From Apricaphanius iberus (taxonomy: Eukaryota > Chordata > Actinopteri > Cyprinodontiformes > Aphaniidae), in the NCBI GenBank assembly GCA_028564705.1, contig JAPXFQ010002671.1, forward strand, positions 434,001 through 498,000: a DNA stretch of 64,000 nt. Direction: 5' to 3'. Both the position numbers and the translations under genes were made by a program. A model generated the notes under the pieces. It made no database searches. It was not told the origin of the DNA and worked only from the letters and a program-made list of their open reading frames with translations. Below are positions 53,351 through 64,000 of this stretch, piece by piece (the stretch's first letter is position 1; every line of letters starts with the position of its first letter).

Positions 53351-53543
53351 TTTACCTTTAAGCAAACAATAATCTTAAACATTCTGCACAACCAAAGCAA
53401 ATATTGAACTGCTTGGATGACAGCAAACAAAAGTTTGACTTTCTTAAGGCTTTTTACAATTTTTGCATATTCTTAATTTCTTCTTTAAATAATAATTTCT
53501 AACAGTTCTAAAGAAGATTCTGATATTATATTTAGACAATAAA

Positions 53544-54110
53544 CACTGTATAGTAGTTTGCAAAAATATTTATGATCTTTCATGTAATTCATTAGAGTTT
53601 ATAGCATCATCAAAGACAGTACAAATGAGGTGGAAGAAAGATGTTCCACTATTTTATTTTTTGTTTTTGTAAATAAAAACCTTAAAAGTGTTGTGTCCAT
53701 TTGTACACACCAAATTCTTAAAAAGAACAAAAAATTAGCACATCGTGAAATGTGGTGGTGGTATTATACTCTGACAATGTGTTTCTTTAGCAGCAACAGG
53801 GAAGCTGGCCAAAGTTGATGAGAAGATGGATGGATGGATGGATGGATGGAACTAGCTCAAATTGGAGCAAAACAAATAAAAACCCTTAACATCCAGACAG
53901 ATCTTAAGTCATATGATTTACACTAAAGCATGTCCATATGTTAGAATGACCCTGTTCAAGTTCAGAACTAAATCCAACTGACCCCCTCCCCCTGCATAAC
54001 AATGGGCAGAGTTTATTATCTAGATTTGTAAAGCAGGTGAAGACACACTTATTAAATTTCTGTTTGTAAAAAGGGTTCTGAACACCACTGAGCATTTTCT
54101 TTCCACTTCA
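53544..54110 (+). mobile_element. second Tc1-like relic, with left end
   Basis: The left end CACTGTATAGTAGTTTGCAA, followed by AAATATTTATGAT, then AATGAGGTGGAAGAAAGATG, are the decayed terminal region of the same family as the copy at 5720. After an internal deletion come AAATGTGGTGGTGGTATTAT and GGGAAGCTGGCCAAAGTTGA, then a GGAT repeat grown from the GATGGGAAGATGGATGGA part of the transposase gene. Confidence 0.75.
53826..53850 (+). repeat. (GGAT)n short tandem repeat inside a Tc1 relic
   Basis: Six GGAT units exactly where Tc1 genes of this family carry GATGGGAAGATGGATGGA, so the repeat probably expanded from the transposase sequence. Confidence 0.9.
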
Positions 54111-57100
54111 TAATTATACTGTACATATTCTTGAGTTGGGGATTGTAACATAATATTCTTTCAAGTCAATGCACAAATGATGTAACTGTGCAAAAAAAGG
54201 CAAATTTCCATATTTTCTTATCTAGAGCATAGAATAAAAAGCAGCCATTTTTCTTTATTGCAATACTGGATAATAGTTGATTTAATGGCTATAAAATGTG
54301 TTCATTAGAGAGTTACACTCAAGAAATATTGAAAGTATACCTAAAAGTGTCACTTTTATAGTGAATGAACAGGATAATATAATCTAAAAAGGCTGTGATT
54401 ATACTTAAGTCCCCCAGCATTGAAGCTCATAAAGATATGAAATTTAATATGATGCTTTCAGTCAGTTTAATTGAATTTTAATTGCCACTTTGGACAGAGG
54501 GCTTGAATCTAATCAATAAAATATTAAACTTTCTGAGCTTCGATGGAAAAAGGGCTTTACTTTGCCCCCTCAGTGCAATGCATCCTGGGACTTGCGGGCA
54601 TAAAACAGGCTGTTTACGAGGTGAAGAATATTGCCAAAACCTTGTTGTTTTCTGTGGTGTTTCAAGAGAATAAAGGTGGATAAATAAGAGCTGGCAAGTG
54701 AGCCGAGATTCTATTAATTACACTTGCGTGGAAGAGCACTCGGTCACCTTCAAAGGAAGCCCTTTAATGTGCCAGAGCTATAAATATTTTGAAATGTCAC
54801 ACCTTGGGAAGACGGCATCAGGCCAGAGCTGAGACAATAAATCAGAGGCTAAGAAGAGCAGGGAAAGAAAAGATGGCTCTTTGGTATTTTAGAAATAATT
54901 ACTAATACAAAAGGGGTAATAAATGAAGCTATAAATTACATTAAAACAGAGCATTAGGAAAGAATTAGTTTATAAAACTCGTTATTACCCTCTCAAGAAG
55001 CACCTATTTTACGTCATCTATATATAAAGATAAAATGTGTGTATAATTTCACTAACTCACTTGATTAATGCAATATGGGCAGCTGTTAAACAGGATTATT
55101 GTTCCTCTCATGTTTTCACATGTGACATAATCATAATGGTTCCAAGCAACAAATAATACATATAGATAATAAATAATACAGCAGACACCAAATATTTATA
55201 TACAATGTTTTTAAAAATCCATAAGCCACTTCTCATTATTACTGTCTGATTAATCTTTTCAGTTTTTAGTAAATCAGGATTACCAAAAAATTGTCCATTT
55301 GAATGCCTAAATAATTTGGGAAATATTTTAATAATATTTAATCATTATCATGGCTTTGGAAGTTTCTTATAGGCAAATTCACGACATTTGAGTTTTGTTT
55401 TTTTTTAAACTCACCTGTGGATGTATTCTAAGGCAACACTTCAAGGATGCAGCTTCCTCGTGTGAAATCTTGAAAAAAAATATATTACCAAATGACCTGA
55501 ATAGCTGCTCAGTGAAAAGAAAGCAAATATTTAAAAAAAAAGGGGGTGCAAAGATCTCATATTTAAAAACATGTTAGGTGCTCGATGAAATACAAATTCA
55601 AGTGCGTTGCCTTAATGACACTCATTATTTTCGGAAAAAAAAGGGGGAAGCTGATAAGCCTTAGAACACCATTAATGTTTTGTCTGTATTGTGCTGGAAG
55701 GGGAGCCGATGAACTTCACAAATTAGATATGATAATAAAAAACAACGTGATGTGGACATATTACAGCAAAATCTCAAGCTTGAGCAAAGAGGATCTTCCA
55801 AATTGACAATGACCATGAACATGTTGAGAAATTAGTTACAACGTGAATGGCCAAAGGGAGATGTGTGGACAGAGCTGAAATGGTGTGTAATTATCTCTCC
55901 CATTATGAATGAAGACCTTTATTGGCTCTCATGAGGGGAAATTCAACTACGTTGTATTTAGCAAATAGAAATAATTTGTCTACTATATCTGACTACAAAC
56001 CAGACAGTTTTAGTTTGATTTAATTTCAGATGTGTCACAAAAATGGCTGTTTTTTTAGTTTTTTTTTTTTTTTTTTACTATGAATGCATTTATTTGTCAG
56101 GTTTCAAATTTAGCATGCAAAAAGATAAATACAAGTCCCCTTTTATTGCAGTCTTCAAACTTAAATCGGTTCTCTTTTTTCCAGACTTCTGCTGTAGTTT
56201 TCTTTCAAGTAACAATAGCTCTTACGCAGACAGGAACCTGTGTGCTTGGTGCTGTATGTTGGCCACTAATTGTGCACCACAACCATCACCAGCACTATAG
56301 TTATAAATCTAAGTTGGGTCTTGCTTATGCTGCCCTATGGAGGGGAGAATTTATCCTCCATCCTTACAGAGAGAGCAAGGCAGAGAAAAATGACATGGCC
56401 CATCCTCTAAGGCTCATAAAAGTCTAAATTAAATATCAAATGGAACTACTGATGGATAGCGTCCCTTCCATGGATCCTCCAGCAAAGCCTTAACCTCCAC
56501 AAGACAGGTGCTGCTCACATGACTGGAGAGCCAGACAACTTTGTTATGAGGATTATTCAAGCTTCAGCGTACAGAATGAGGGATCAGACCAAAGTAACGA
56601 GTGGTGCCATAATTCACTGCTGCTTGTTTGGTTGATTCACTCTTTTCTTTCAAATGATTTTTTCAACATTGTGTATATTTGGCCGAGTGAGAATCCATGT
56701 TAAGACATACTCAAGTAAAATTTAATATATATGATCTATGAGGATATATGATTCCATGCGTAAATATTTTTACACATTTTCTTGTTCTCCCCTCTCAGCA
56801 GAAGAAGAAAAGATTGCTGTCAGACCTGAACAACTTGCTGAGGAACTGTAATACTAATGCTCACCACAATAGCTGGTGATATCGCCAGGCTAAAACTGTA
56901 CATTATGAATCATCAATTGTCGCCATGCTTTGTATTATCCCCAGAGAAAATCCCAATCTGGGCCTGAGCCCATGGCTGATGGACACCCCATTATTCACCC
57001 ACGCTTCTCCAGCTCCGAGACAGGAGGGGGGATAGGCAGTAAAACGACGGCCTTAAGATTAATCCTCTCTTTCCCGCTTCTCGATTCAGAATGAAATAGA

Positions 57101-57367
57101 TGATTCGCTTCCTTTAATCAAAAAGTTTTTATCACAATCCCTGCCAACTCAGGAAGTAGGGATAATGCTTGTTCTTTCGCTTGTCTTGTGAATTGACACC
57201 GAGGTGGGCGAGGAGAGGGATCTTCTTTTGCTGTCTTTTGTACTGCAACAAGCCACTACAACGCAGATGAGCTGGTGGCCATCTATCAGTACGTGTATTA
57301 TCAACCTGAGCGATGAACTGCACAAGTGTTAATATGGTGGTTATAGCAATGAAGTTACTGATGCACT
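54111..57367. other. gene-free region with candidate regulatory blocks
   Basis: No gene recognised and no clear transposon. The blocks 54480-54960 and 56780-57070 are single-copy in look, with many ATTA/TAAT and CTTTGA-type words, and are the best conserved-element candidates in the right half. T-rich and A-rich runs lie near 55395-55410 and 56055-56080. Confidence 0.4.
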
Positions 57368-58290
57368 TACAGGGCCCGGCAAAAGTATTGTTCGTGATTA
57401 ACTTTTCTCTTTACTCGGATACTACAATTGACTCTAAAAGTCACCTCATTGGTAAACAGAAACACTCTTTGAGTGATTTATTCTCAACATAAATTTAGCT
57501 GTTCTGTGAAGGCCTCAAAGGTTTATGATAAAACATTAGTGAAGAACAGGATCATTAATGCCAAGAAAGACTCCAGACTTTATGGTATTATAACAAGGAT
57601 TATATTGGAATGTGTGTCAGTACATCTTAATCTGTCACTGATTCATTGTCATTAATTGATCTGATTATGGATTTCTGTTTATACATATACACTTTTTGTG
57701 TTTTGAGGTCAACATTTTTTGTGTACTGGTGATTTATACAGAATTGAAATCAATAGAATTATCCCCAGATTTGAATATCTCACTGAAGACGGTTTAGTCC
57801 TTCATATGAAAATAGACTGTGGGACAACTGGAAATTAAATAAGATATGGTCTTTCACTTAAATCAACAGGGGAACATAAACCATGGAAACAAACCAAGAG
57901 GCCCTTGTTATTGATAAAGGAGCTGTGTGGTGAAGCTGTTGACTGGTGATTGCTTTATTGAAGAATGCCAAGAAGGCCTTTATGCACATAACCCTAAACA
58001 CAATTTCCACAACGAAGCATGGCCATGGTAGTATGATGCTTTGGGGATGCTTTTCTTCAGGGATTGAGAAGTTGCACAGGATTAAACAGAAGGTAAACCT
58101 GAGTCTGATCTGTTTTTTGAAGAGTAGGCAAAGCTTTCATTTGCTACATGCAAAGTCTATCAAAAGACTTACAGCTTTAAATGCTACAAAAGTTAGTTGC
58201 AAAGTATTGAGATAGGAGAATGCAATACCAATAATCTGTACATTGCACTTTTCAGATTTCATATATAAAAAATACTAAAAATCACATGAT
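57368..58290 (+). mobile_element. Tc1-like transposon relic with left end
   Basis: The left end CAGGGCCCGGCAAAAGTATT is a decayed family terminus. It is followed by AGCTGTTCTGTGAAGGCCTC and the leader of the transposase gene, then a frame at 57946-58215 containing TKHGHGSMMLWGCFSSG, the conserved motif near the second catalytic Asp. The right part keeps AAAGTATTGAGATAGG and GCACTTTTCAGATTT. Internal deletions and stops make it inactive. Confidence 0.85.
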
Positions 58291-59690
58291 TGTCCTTCAT
58301 AAGTACACAAGGGAGGCATGTGGCCCAAAGTGAGATGGAATTTAGTTCTCAGATAGGTTGCAAGCATCAGGTGAACTGTGAAGTTGTGAAAGCAGTCACC
58401 TTAATCCTGCCTCACATAGCCACCTTCACCAAAGCCCTGATACCATGACGCCTTGGCCCACATCACTTAGCAGAGGGATGCAAATTTGTTTTCACCCAGG
58501 CGCTAATGAACTGTGGGCTTTATGGACTTAATGAGAGTGCTCCTCTATTGAGAAAAGGTACCTGGGACCACAATAGGAGTGTGCAATTCACAAACTTCTC
58601 CCTTGCCACAGCTTACAAGGTGTTTTAACAAAAGAGCTGTTGAAGGCAGCTGATGCAGTTCATCTTAGACCTGCCAAATCGGCAGCATGAGGAAACGAGA
58701 CCCGAGGAGTATCCGTCATCTATCAAGACCATGCAGTTTTGTACCACAGATTCTGGCTTCCAGCCAGGTCCAAAGCAACTCAATTGTACAGCAGCCAAAA
58801 GACAAAGACAGCTCCCCCCAGTTCTGTAAAAGCAGTGCGTGAAGGTGTGGGTGGGTATGCAGATCACTAATTGTACAGGCCACCGGGGGGAAAGAGAGGA
58901 CGGAATGGCAGCCTCTCGGCAAGACGTGCAGTGGGAGGGGAGAAACGGACTGGTGTGAGCCACCCTCCCATCTCCTCTTTTTCTTTCCTTTCTCTTTCAC
59001 TCTCGCTAGCCTAAATTGGCAGCTGGCAGGCAAATGAATGCAGTGTGAAGTGAGCCCACTGAAGTGCAGGGTCCTGCTGTTCAGGCAACAAAGGAGCTCC
59101 ATGCGAGACATCTGCTGTTCAGTTATCAGAATACATTTAGTCACGTGCCTCTCTTTCCTCGCTGTTTCTCCATTCCTCTTCCACCCCAGCCTTGTAACAT
59201 CCATTCTGTCACTCGGCCAGGCCTTTCTTTCATGCCACTTTTTCTCAACAGCATTCTTCTTTAGATCACTCCTCTGCTGACAGACACATACACACATCAC
59301 ATTCTCTCATTTACCTCCAAAACCTCTCTCGACCCCTTTTCTTTATTCAAGCAGGTCCGGCAGATAACTTCAACCCAAGAGTGCTTCCTATCTGGTTCCG
59401 AAATGCATGTACCCCTCGTAAATGATCACAGGAAGGCCTGAGGAAACGGCAGACTGAATCTTAATGAGCCAGCCTCACACAAGCAAAAGTAAATTGAGCT
59501 TACCACCATGATAAATTAAGCTAATGAATGCAATTGTTTTGAGGCATGCTAGCTTGGGCTCTTGCCAGATGGTCAATAGTTAGATTTGAGTTTTGAGGAT
59601 TTCACTTTTCTGTCTCGTTTGGGTCATGTTTCAAATTATCATACTAACATTAAAATCCAACAAACTAACCTGATAAAATACAAAAGACAT
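58291..59690. other. gene-free region, more GC-rich
   Basis: No gene recognised. It contains the longest open frame in the window (194 codons, minus strand, 58716-59300), which has low-complexity Lys/Arg and His/Leu stretches, no recognisable domain and no splice context that I can support. Confidence 0.45.
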
Positions 59691-60210
59691 GTTTGAAATG
59701 TTGTGTTTCATTTAGAAAAAGAAAACATCTGGTCTGGTATGTGGAAATAAAATTGGCCCCTAAACCTAATAACTGGTTGTACCAGCCCTGGCAGCTGCAA
59801 CAGCCAGCAAGCAGTCTTTTTCTTCACTTAGGGTTTTCCTGCATAAACGTCCTCTTTAAGGTCATGCCACAGCATCTTGAATGGATTTAAGTCCTGCATT
59901 TGGCCACTTCTAAACCTTTTTTTTTGTTTGTATATTTTGAACATTTTAAATGACTTGCTGGTGTACTTCTGATCATTGAAAGCAGCATTCAATATTACAT
60001 TACTTATGGCAAGTCATATAGAGTGTACAGCACCAAAGCAGCCCCAGACCGTCACTTTACCACCTCCTTGTTCAGTTTTAGATATGAACGTTAGTTTTGC
60101 ACCACTCTACCTGAAGGCATACAAAAAGTGTCCACTTTTATCTCATCAGTTCACACAATAGTTTTCTGCAAGTCTTGGGAAATCATCAAGATGTTTTTAG
60201 TAAACATTAG
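59691..60210 (-). mobile_element. Tc1-like transposase relic, C-terminal half
   Basis: On the minus strand, GGTGGTAAAGTGACGGTCTG with GGGCTGC (the GGxVxVWGC motif) comes first, then TTAAATCCATTCAAGATGCT with GTGGCATGACCTTAA (the DLNPIE region), and finally GGCTGGTACAACCAGTTATT just before the family's stop. The order is collinear, with many stops. It is the same family as 62390-62890 and 584-740. Confidence 0.8.
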
Positions 60211-62039
60211 AACTTTTCCCAGCCTCTTTCTTATTGTTGAATGAGAAGGACTGAGCTTAAATAAAAGCAAGTAAGGTCTGCAGTGCTGCAGATGTTGCTC
60301 TGAGTAGTAAGTAATGTAGTATGCTGGCTACTCATGGGAAGTTTCATTACTGTTTTCATTTCTGTTAAGAATTATAATGTTGGATTTAATTGATAAAGTT
60401 AAGGCAATCTTTTTCACAAAACTCTGTCAATTAAGCGTGAAATAATAAGGGTTTGAAATTGATTAAATCAACTGAAATATTATTAATTACACCCCTAAAA
60501 TGATTTTTTTAAGTATATTGAAAATAAAACTGAATGAATTAAAAATTAATTTAAAAAAATGTTTCATTTCTTAGAGTGTATGTTTTCTCCATGTGTGGAT
60601 AATGGTTTTGAGTTTTACTTGAAAAAATGAATACATTCCAAAGGAAGTACATACATTTTTACAGTACTTTAGGTTTTAATTTGGATCTCGACTTTCAACT
60701 ATGTTTTTCTGTTGACGTGTAATTCAATTTAAATAGTTTGCAGAGTAAAAAGCCCCTCAATCACACCAGGGATTAACTGATGACTTTAAAAAACTGGCCT
60801 CTACAAATGAGCCTGCGGTGCGTCCATTTCCTGTCACGACATCCGTGCTTACCTGAACACCTAATCCCTGTTAAGTGCGTCTGGGTTTGCACGCTCTTCA
60901 CTCTCCACTTTGTCCTCCATCCTCTCCCAGTGGTGCAAGCTAGCATGAAGGTTGCACATCCAGGAAGGGACAAAGCCCCTCCTGCCCTGCGTGTAAACTA
61001 GATGACTTCCTCCAGGCAGGTGGCATGTATCCAGATGTTCTTTCAGCTTCCTCTTTTTGTGTGTCTGCTTATGCATATGCGTGCATGCACGGCCTGACAC
61101 ACCCATGAGATTGTGACCCCTGTGCTCTCACCACAACATTGCCACTGGAGCAGTTTACACCATAATGACTTGTATTGCCTGAGGCCTCACCACATCTGTG
61201 GTGCCATTTCTCTGTCTCTTCATCTTTGCATCTTTCTATTCGTATTTCTGATCATTTTCTCTGTCTCTCTCCTTCCTTCATGCACAATCTGTCGATTATT
61301 CACTTGCTTTTCCTTCATCCCAGCTTGTTGTTTTCTTTTACATGTTGTTTTCTCTAGTTTTCTGTTGTCTGTCATGGATTTGGCCAATCACCAAATATAC
61401 ACTTTGGTCAGCAGCAGTTTTACTGGAGCGAAAAAAATGTAAGGTTAACTTTGCTAGGTTTTCATGCTTGCCTAACATGACACCTATCTGCCATAATAAA
61501 CAAACACATCATTCAATGTCAACGAACTTCAAAAAGCAACTCCGCATTGGAAGGGCCCAGCATTCTAAGGTAAAGCAAGGGGTCATTTCTGGCAGCACTG
61601 AGTGAGCCTAATGTCACATGGAGTGACGTGAGCTCCACCAACAACTCAGCTCATTACACACTCAGGAGGGCAGGGAAGGAGAACCGCGCATCCAAAATGT
61701 GACCGTGTGCTGACCAGGCGTTCTGTGTCCCGTTCCTCCCCTGAGGCTGTATATGGAGAGCAATGACCTCTCGCTTAGACGATGCGGTGTTCGATCGATC
61801 ACACGTGACATTTGTGACACTGCATCCATCCCAGATATACATCTCCGTGATGTCAAGTTATCAGTCAGACCAACTCATTGGCAACATACAGCAGTGGTCC
61901 AGCGGGAAAGTAAAGTTTAGGTTAACTTCGGTTTCCTAATACAAAACACCTTATCTCTCTAATTGAAGCATGTTGCTGGCTTCCTTAGATCTCATGAAGA
62001 AAAAATTAACCTATTGTCACTTGTCACACTTGGTGTTTA
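60211..62039. other. gene-free region
   Basis: No gene or RNA gene recognised. Open frames of up to 109 codons on either strand resemble nothing known. The stretch 61540-61870 is of mixed composition and transposon-free. Confidence 0.4.
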
Positions 62040-62890
62040 AATCATCAAACCAATTCCAGTCCCAGACAAAGAAAACCTGAGTGAAGACAGAAAACAGTTT
62101 TCAAATTATTTCTTTCGTGATGAGAAAATAAAGGTATTCAAACCATTCTAGCCTTCTGTGATATATAACTCAATCTTCCTTGGTAAATTATGAATGAACC
62201 ATCATTAGCAAAATTTAACATCAATAGCTACACCCTGGCCTAATTACTAACCGACCAGTAGAATCACAATTCCACTTGAATAGAGCATTTCTGACAACAT
62301 GGAGTAGACTAAAATATATTTTAAAAAAACGCATCATGACCTGATCTAAGGTAGATCCAAAACAGATGAGAAGCAAAGTCATCGATCTTTCATGTCAAAT
62401 CTATTTTTAAATTTTTGGTATTCCAGGGAAGTGAGGGCAATTATCCACAAAAAGATAAAATACGGAGTAGTGGGGAACATTCCCAGAAGTAATGTTCTCC
62501 AAAATTATTCCAAAAGCAAATCAACAACTCATACAGAGGGTCACACAAACCTAAACCAACATATAAAGCTTTAAAGGGTTCACTTGTCTTAATTCAGATC
62601 AATTAATGTGATTTAACAAAAATAAATAGATTGCGCAAAAATATCACACATGGGACGGCAAAGTGAAAGCAGTTGCAAACTTTAAAGAACACAAAATCCC
62701 AATTCAAATGTTGTGAAACACATCTTAATGATCCCAAAGACATTTGGGAACAATATTATGTGGACAACAAGAAAGAATTAGAACTTTTTCAAAGGTGTAT
62801 ATCATGTTATACATCTAAGCTATTGTAAAACCAACAGTTTTTAAGAAAAAGACAAAAACACAATGTGTGTCATTATGGGTGTCTTGGGAA
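62040..62890 (+). mobile_element. Tc1-like transposase relic, N-terminal and central part
   Basis: The plus strand carries GGCAATTATCCACAAAAAGA, then GGGGAACATTCCCAGAAGTA, CATCTTAATGATCCCAAAGA and TTAGAACTTTTTCAAAGGTG, in the order of a common fish Tc1 transposase (helix-turn-helix region through the central catalytic part). Frames are broken. Sequence from 62040 to about 62390 is less clear and may be the element's 5' part. Confidence 0.75.
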
Positions 62891-64000
62891 TTTAAAGAAA
62901 GAGGCTTTATGACCTAGAATCCTAGAGTTCTAATAACACTGATTTGAAGAGGAAAGGAAAAATCGAAGAATATACATTTTTGGAAGAATTTTCAGTTTCA
63001 ACAACAGATGCAGCACTAAAGAAAGAATTAAGTGCCTTGCTATAGTCAGGGATCAATTTGTTTGCTCACTCATGGAACGGGCTTTGACTTTTGTTGATAA
63101 GGCTTCCACATTTCAAACTCTCAGCTTGGATAAAGGGGAAATCTTGGTAAAAAAGAGCTAGTATAAATGTCACTAGAAAACGTGAAGGCTGTCAGTGTTA
63201 CTTGGTTAGTTTTGATGTCTTGGTAGTTCCCCATTTTGGAATTGAAATCTGGTTACAGTTTGAAATAGGATTGCAGAGCAAGGGCAAACACGTTAAACAT
63301 AAGAAGAAAACACAAAATGATCCAAAACTTTGCAGTAGCTATATCCTAAAATTGGTGACTATAGCAATAGCTATGATGCAAAAAAAATTACATTTATAAC
63401 GTTGATCAGTGTTTTCATTCATTAAAGAGGTGTAACTTCTAGATGGCTGTGGAGGTTTTGGGTCTTTAGCTGTTTTTAGATAGACATCCGAAATATTCCT
63501 GGACAATTCAGCACTTGTAGTCGGCTTTTCAAGTACCAGAATATTGCCTTTCGGTTGCTTTCACACGGCAAGAATTGTACCAGATGGATCCTGATGAATA
63601 TCTGGGGCAGTCATATCCGTATATGATGTAAGTGTAGGGCGGTGGGTATACGTATGTCATTTCCCCAAACAAAATCATTTATGCAAGGATGGCCGACGAA
63701 ACATCAAAACTCCTCACTGTGCTAATCTTTGTGATGTCTGCAACTCGCCGCACATGGATACGCTTAAGAGACACAAATAAAGAAGCTGAACAGAAAGCAA
63801 AAGCGAAACGAAAGGGGTGTGAATGTAATGTGTGCACTCACAGCTTGTTACACACTTGTTACTAGTGGGTCAGGTGATAATAAACTTGTAAAAGTTATCC
63901 GCGCAGGGGGAAATGTTTGCTATCAAGCTGGAAGGTCAAAAAGACGAAGTCCGGAAAATCACAACTACAAGCTGAAGAATCCAAAAAAGAGTCATCATGA
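62891..64000. other. gene-free right edge
   Basis: No gene recognised. From about 63540 (TTTCACACGGCAAGAATTGT) onward the sequence looks like the start of a further MITE of the kind with TTCACAC-type ends, but its other end would be outside the window, so it is not called. Confidence 0.35.

Noticed and set aside
57946..58215. 89-codon frame with TKHGHGSMMLWGCFSSG considered as a host gene
   Set aside because: The motif is that of Tc1 transposase and the copy is deleted and interrupted, so it is annotated as a transposon relic.
58716..59300. Longest open frame in the window, 194 codons on the minus strand
   Set aside because: The protein is low-complexity in parts, shows no known domain, has no splice or promoter context, and overlaps other-frame ORFs of similar size in a GC-richer stretch. 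It is most likely chance.

Overview
This window is nuclear DNA from a ray-finned fish, most likely a teleost. It is AT-rich, full of microsatellites and old Tc1/mariner copies of families common in fish, and holds one recognisable protein-coding gene. That gene is the 5' part of meis2, a TALE-class homeobox gene, on the minus strand. Seven coding exons (about 249 residues) lie between 6569 and 18753. They encode the start, the whole MEIS/PBX-interaction region and most of the acidic/serine linker. The homeodomain and C-terminal exons were not found in 1-6568 and must lie beyond the left edge. I cannot tell from this sequence whether the copy is meis2a or meis2b.

Layout: 1-6568 is intron 7, with Tc1 relics, a GAAA microsatellite and no exon. 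Exon 7 is at 6569-6683. Intron 6 (6684-15486) is 8.8 kb and holds a deleted Tc1-type element at 13.3-13.8 kb. Exons 6 to 1 are clustered at 15487-18753. The likely leader and promoter follow at 18754-about 19500. They contain three short upstream ORFs, a PBX-MEIS composite site (consensus TGATTGACAG) and an ETS-type site.

From about 19.6 kb to the right end I see no other gene. This fits the regulatory gene desert known upstream of Meis2 in vertebrates. From about 14 to 29 kb there are few recognisable transposons, only simple repeats and one weak candidate. From about 29 kb onward there are many decayed transposons: Tc1/mariner relics of several families, a LINE remnant split by a 650-bp PIF/Harbinger-like MITE, other MITEs, and a Tc1 relic at about 46.9-49.8 kb broken up by several later insertions. 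Several transposon-free stretches look like candidate enhancers, but only cross-species alignment can show that.

No RNA gene, CRISPR array or prokaryotic feature was seen. Most open reading frames are short chance frames or frames inside repeats.
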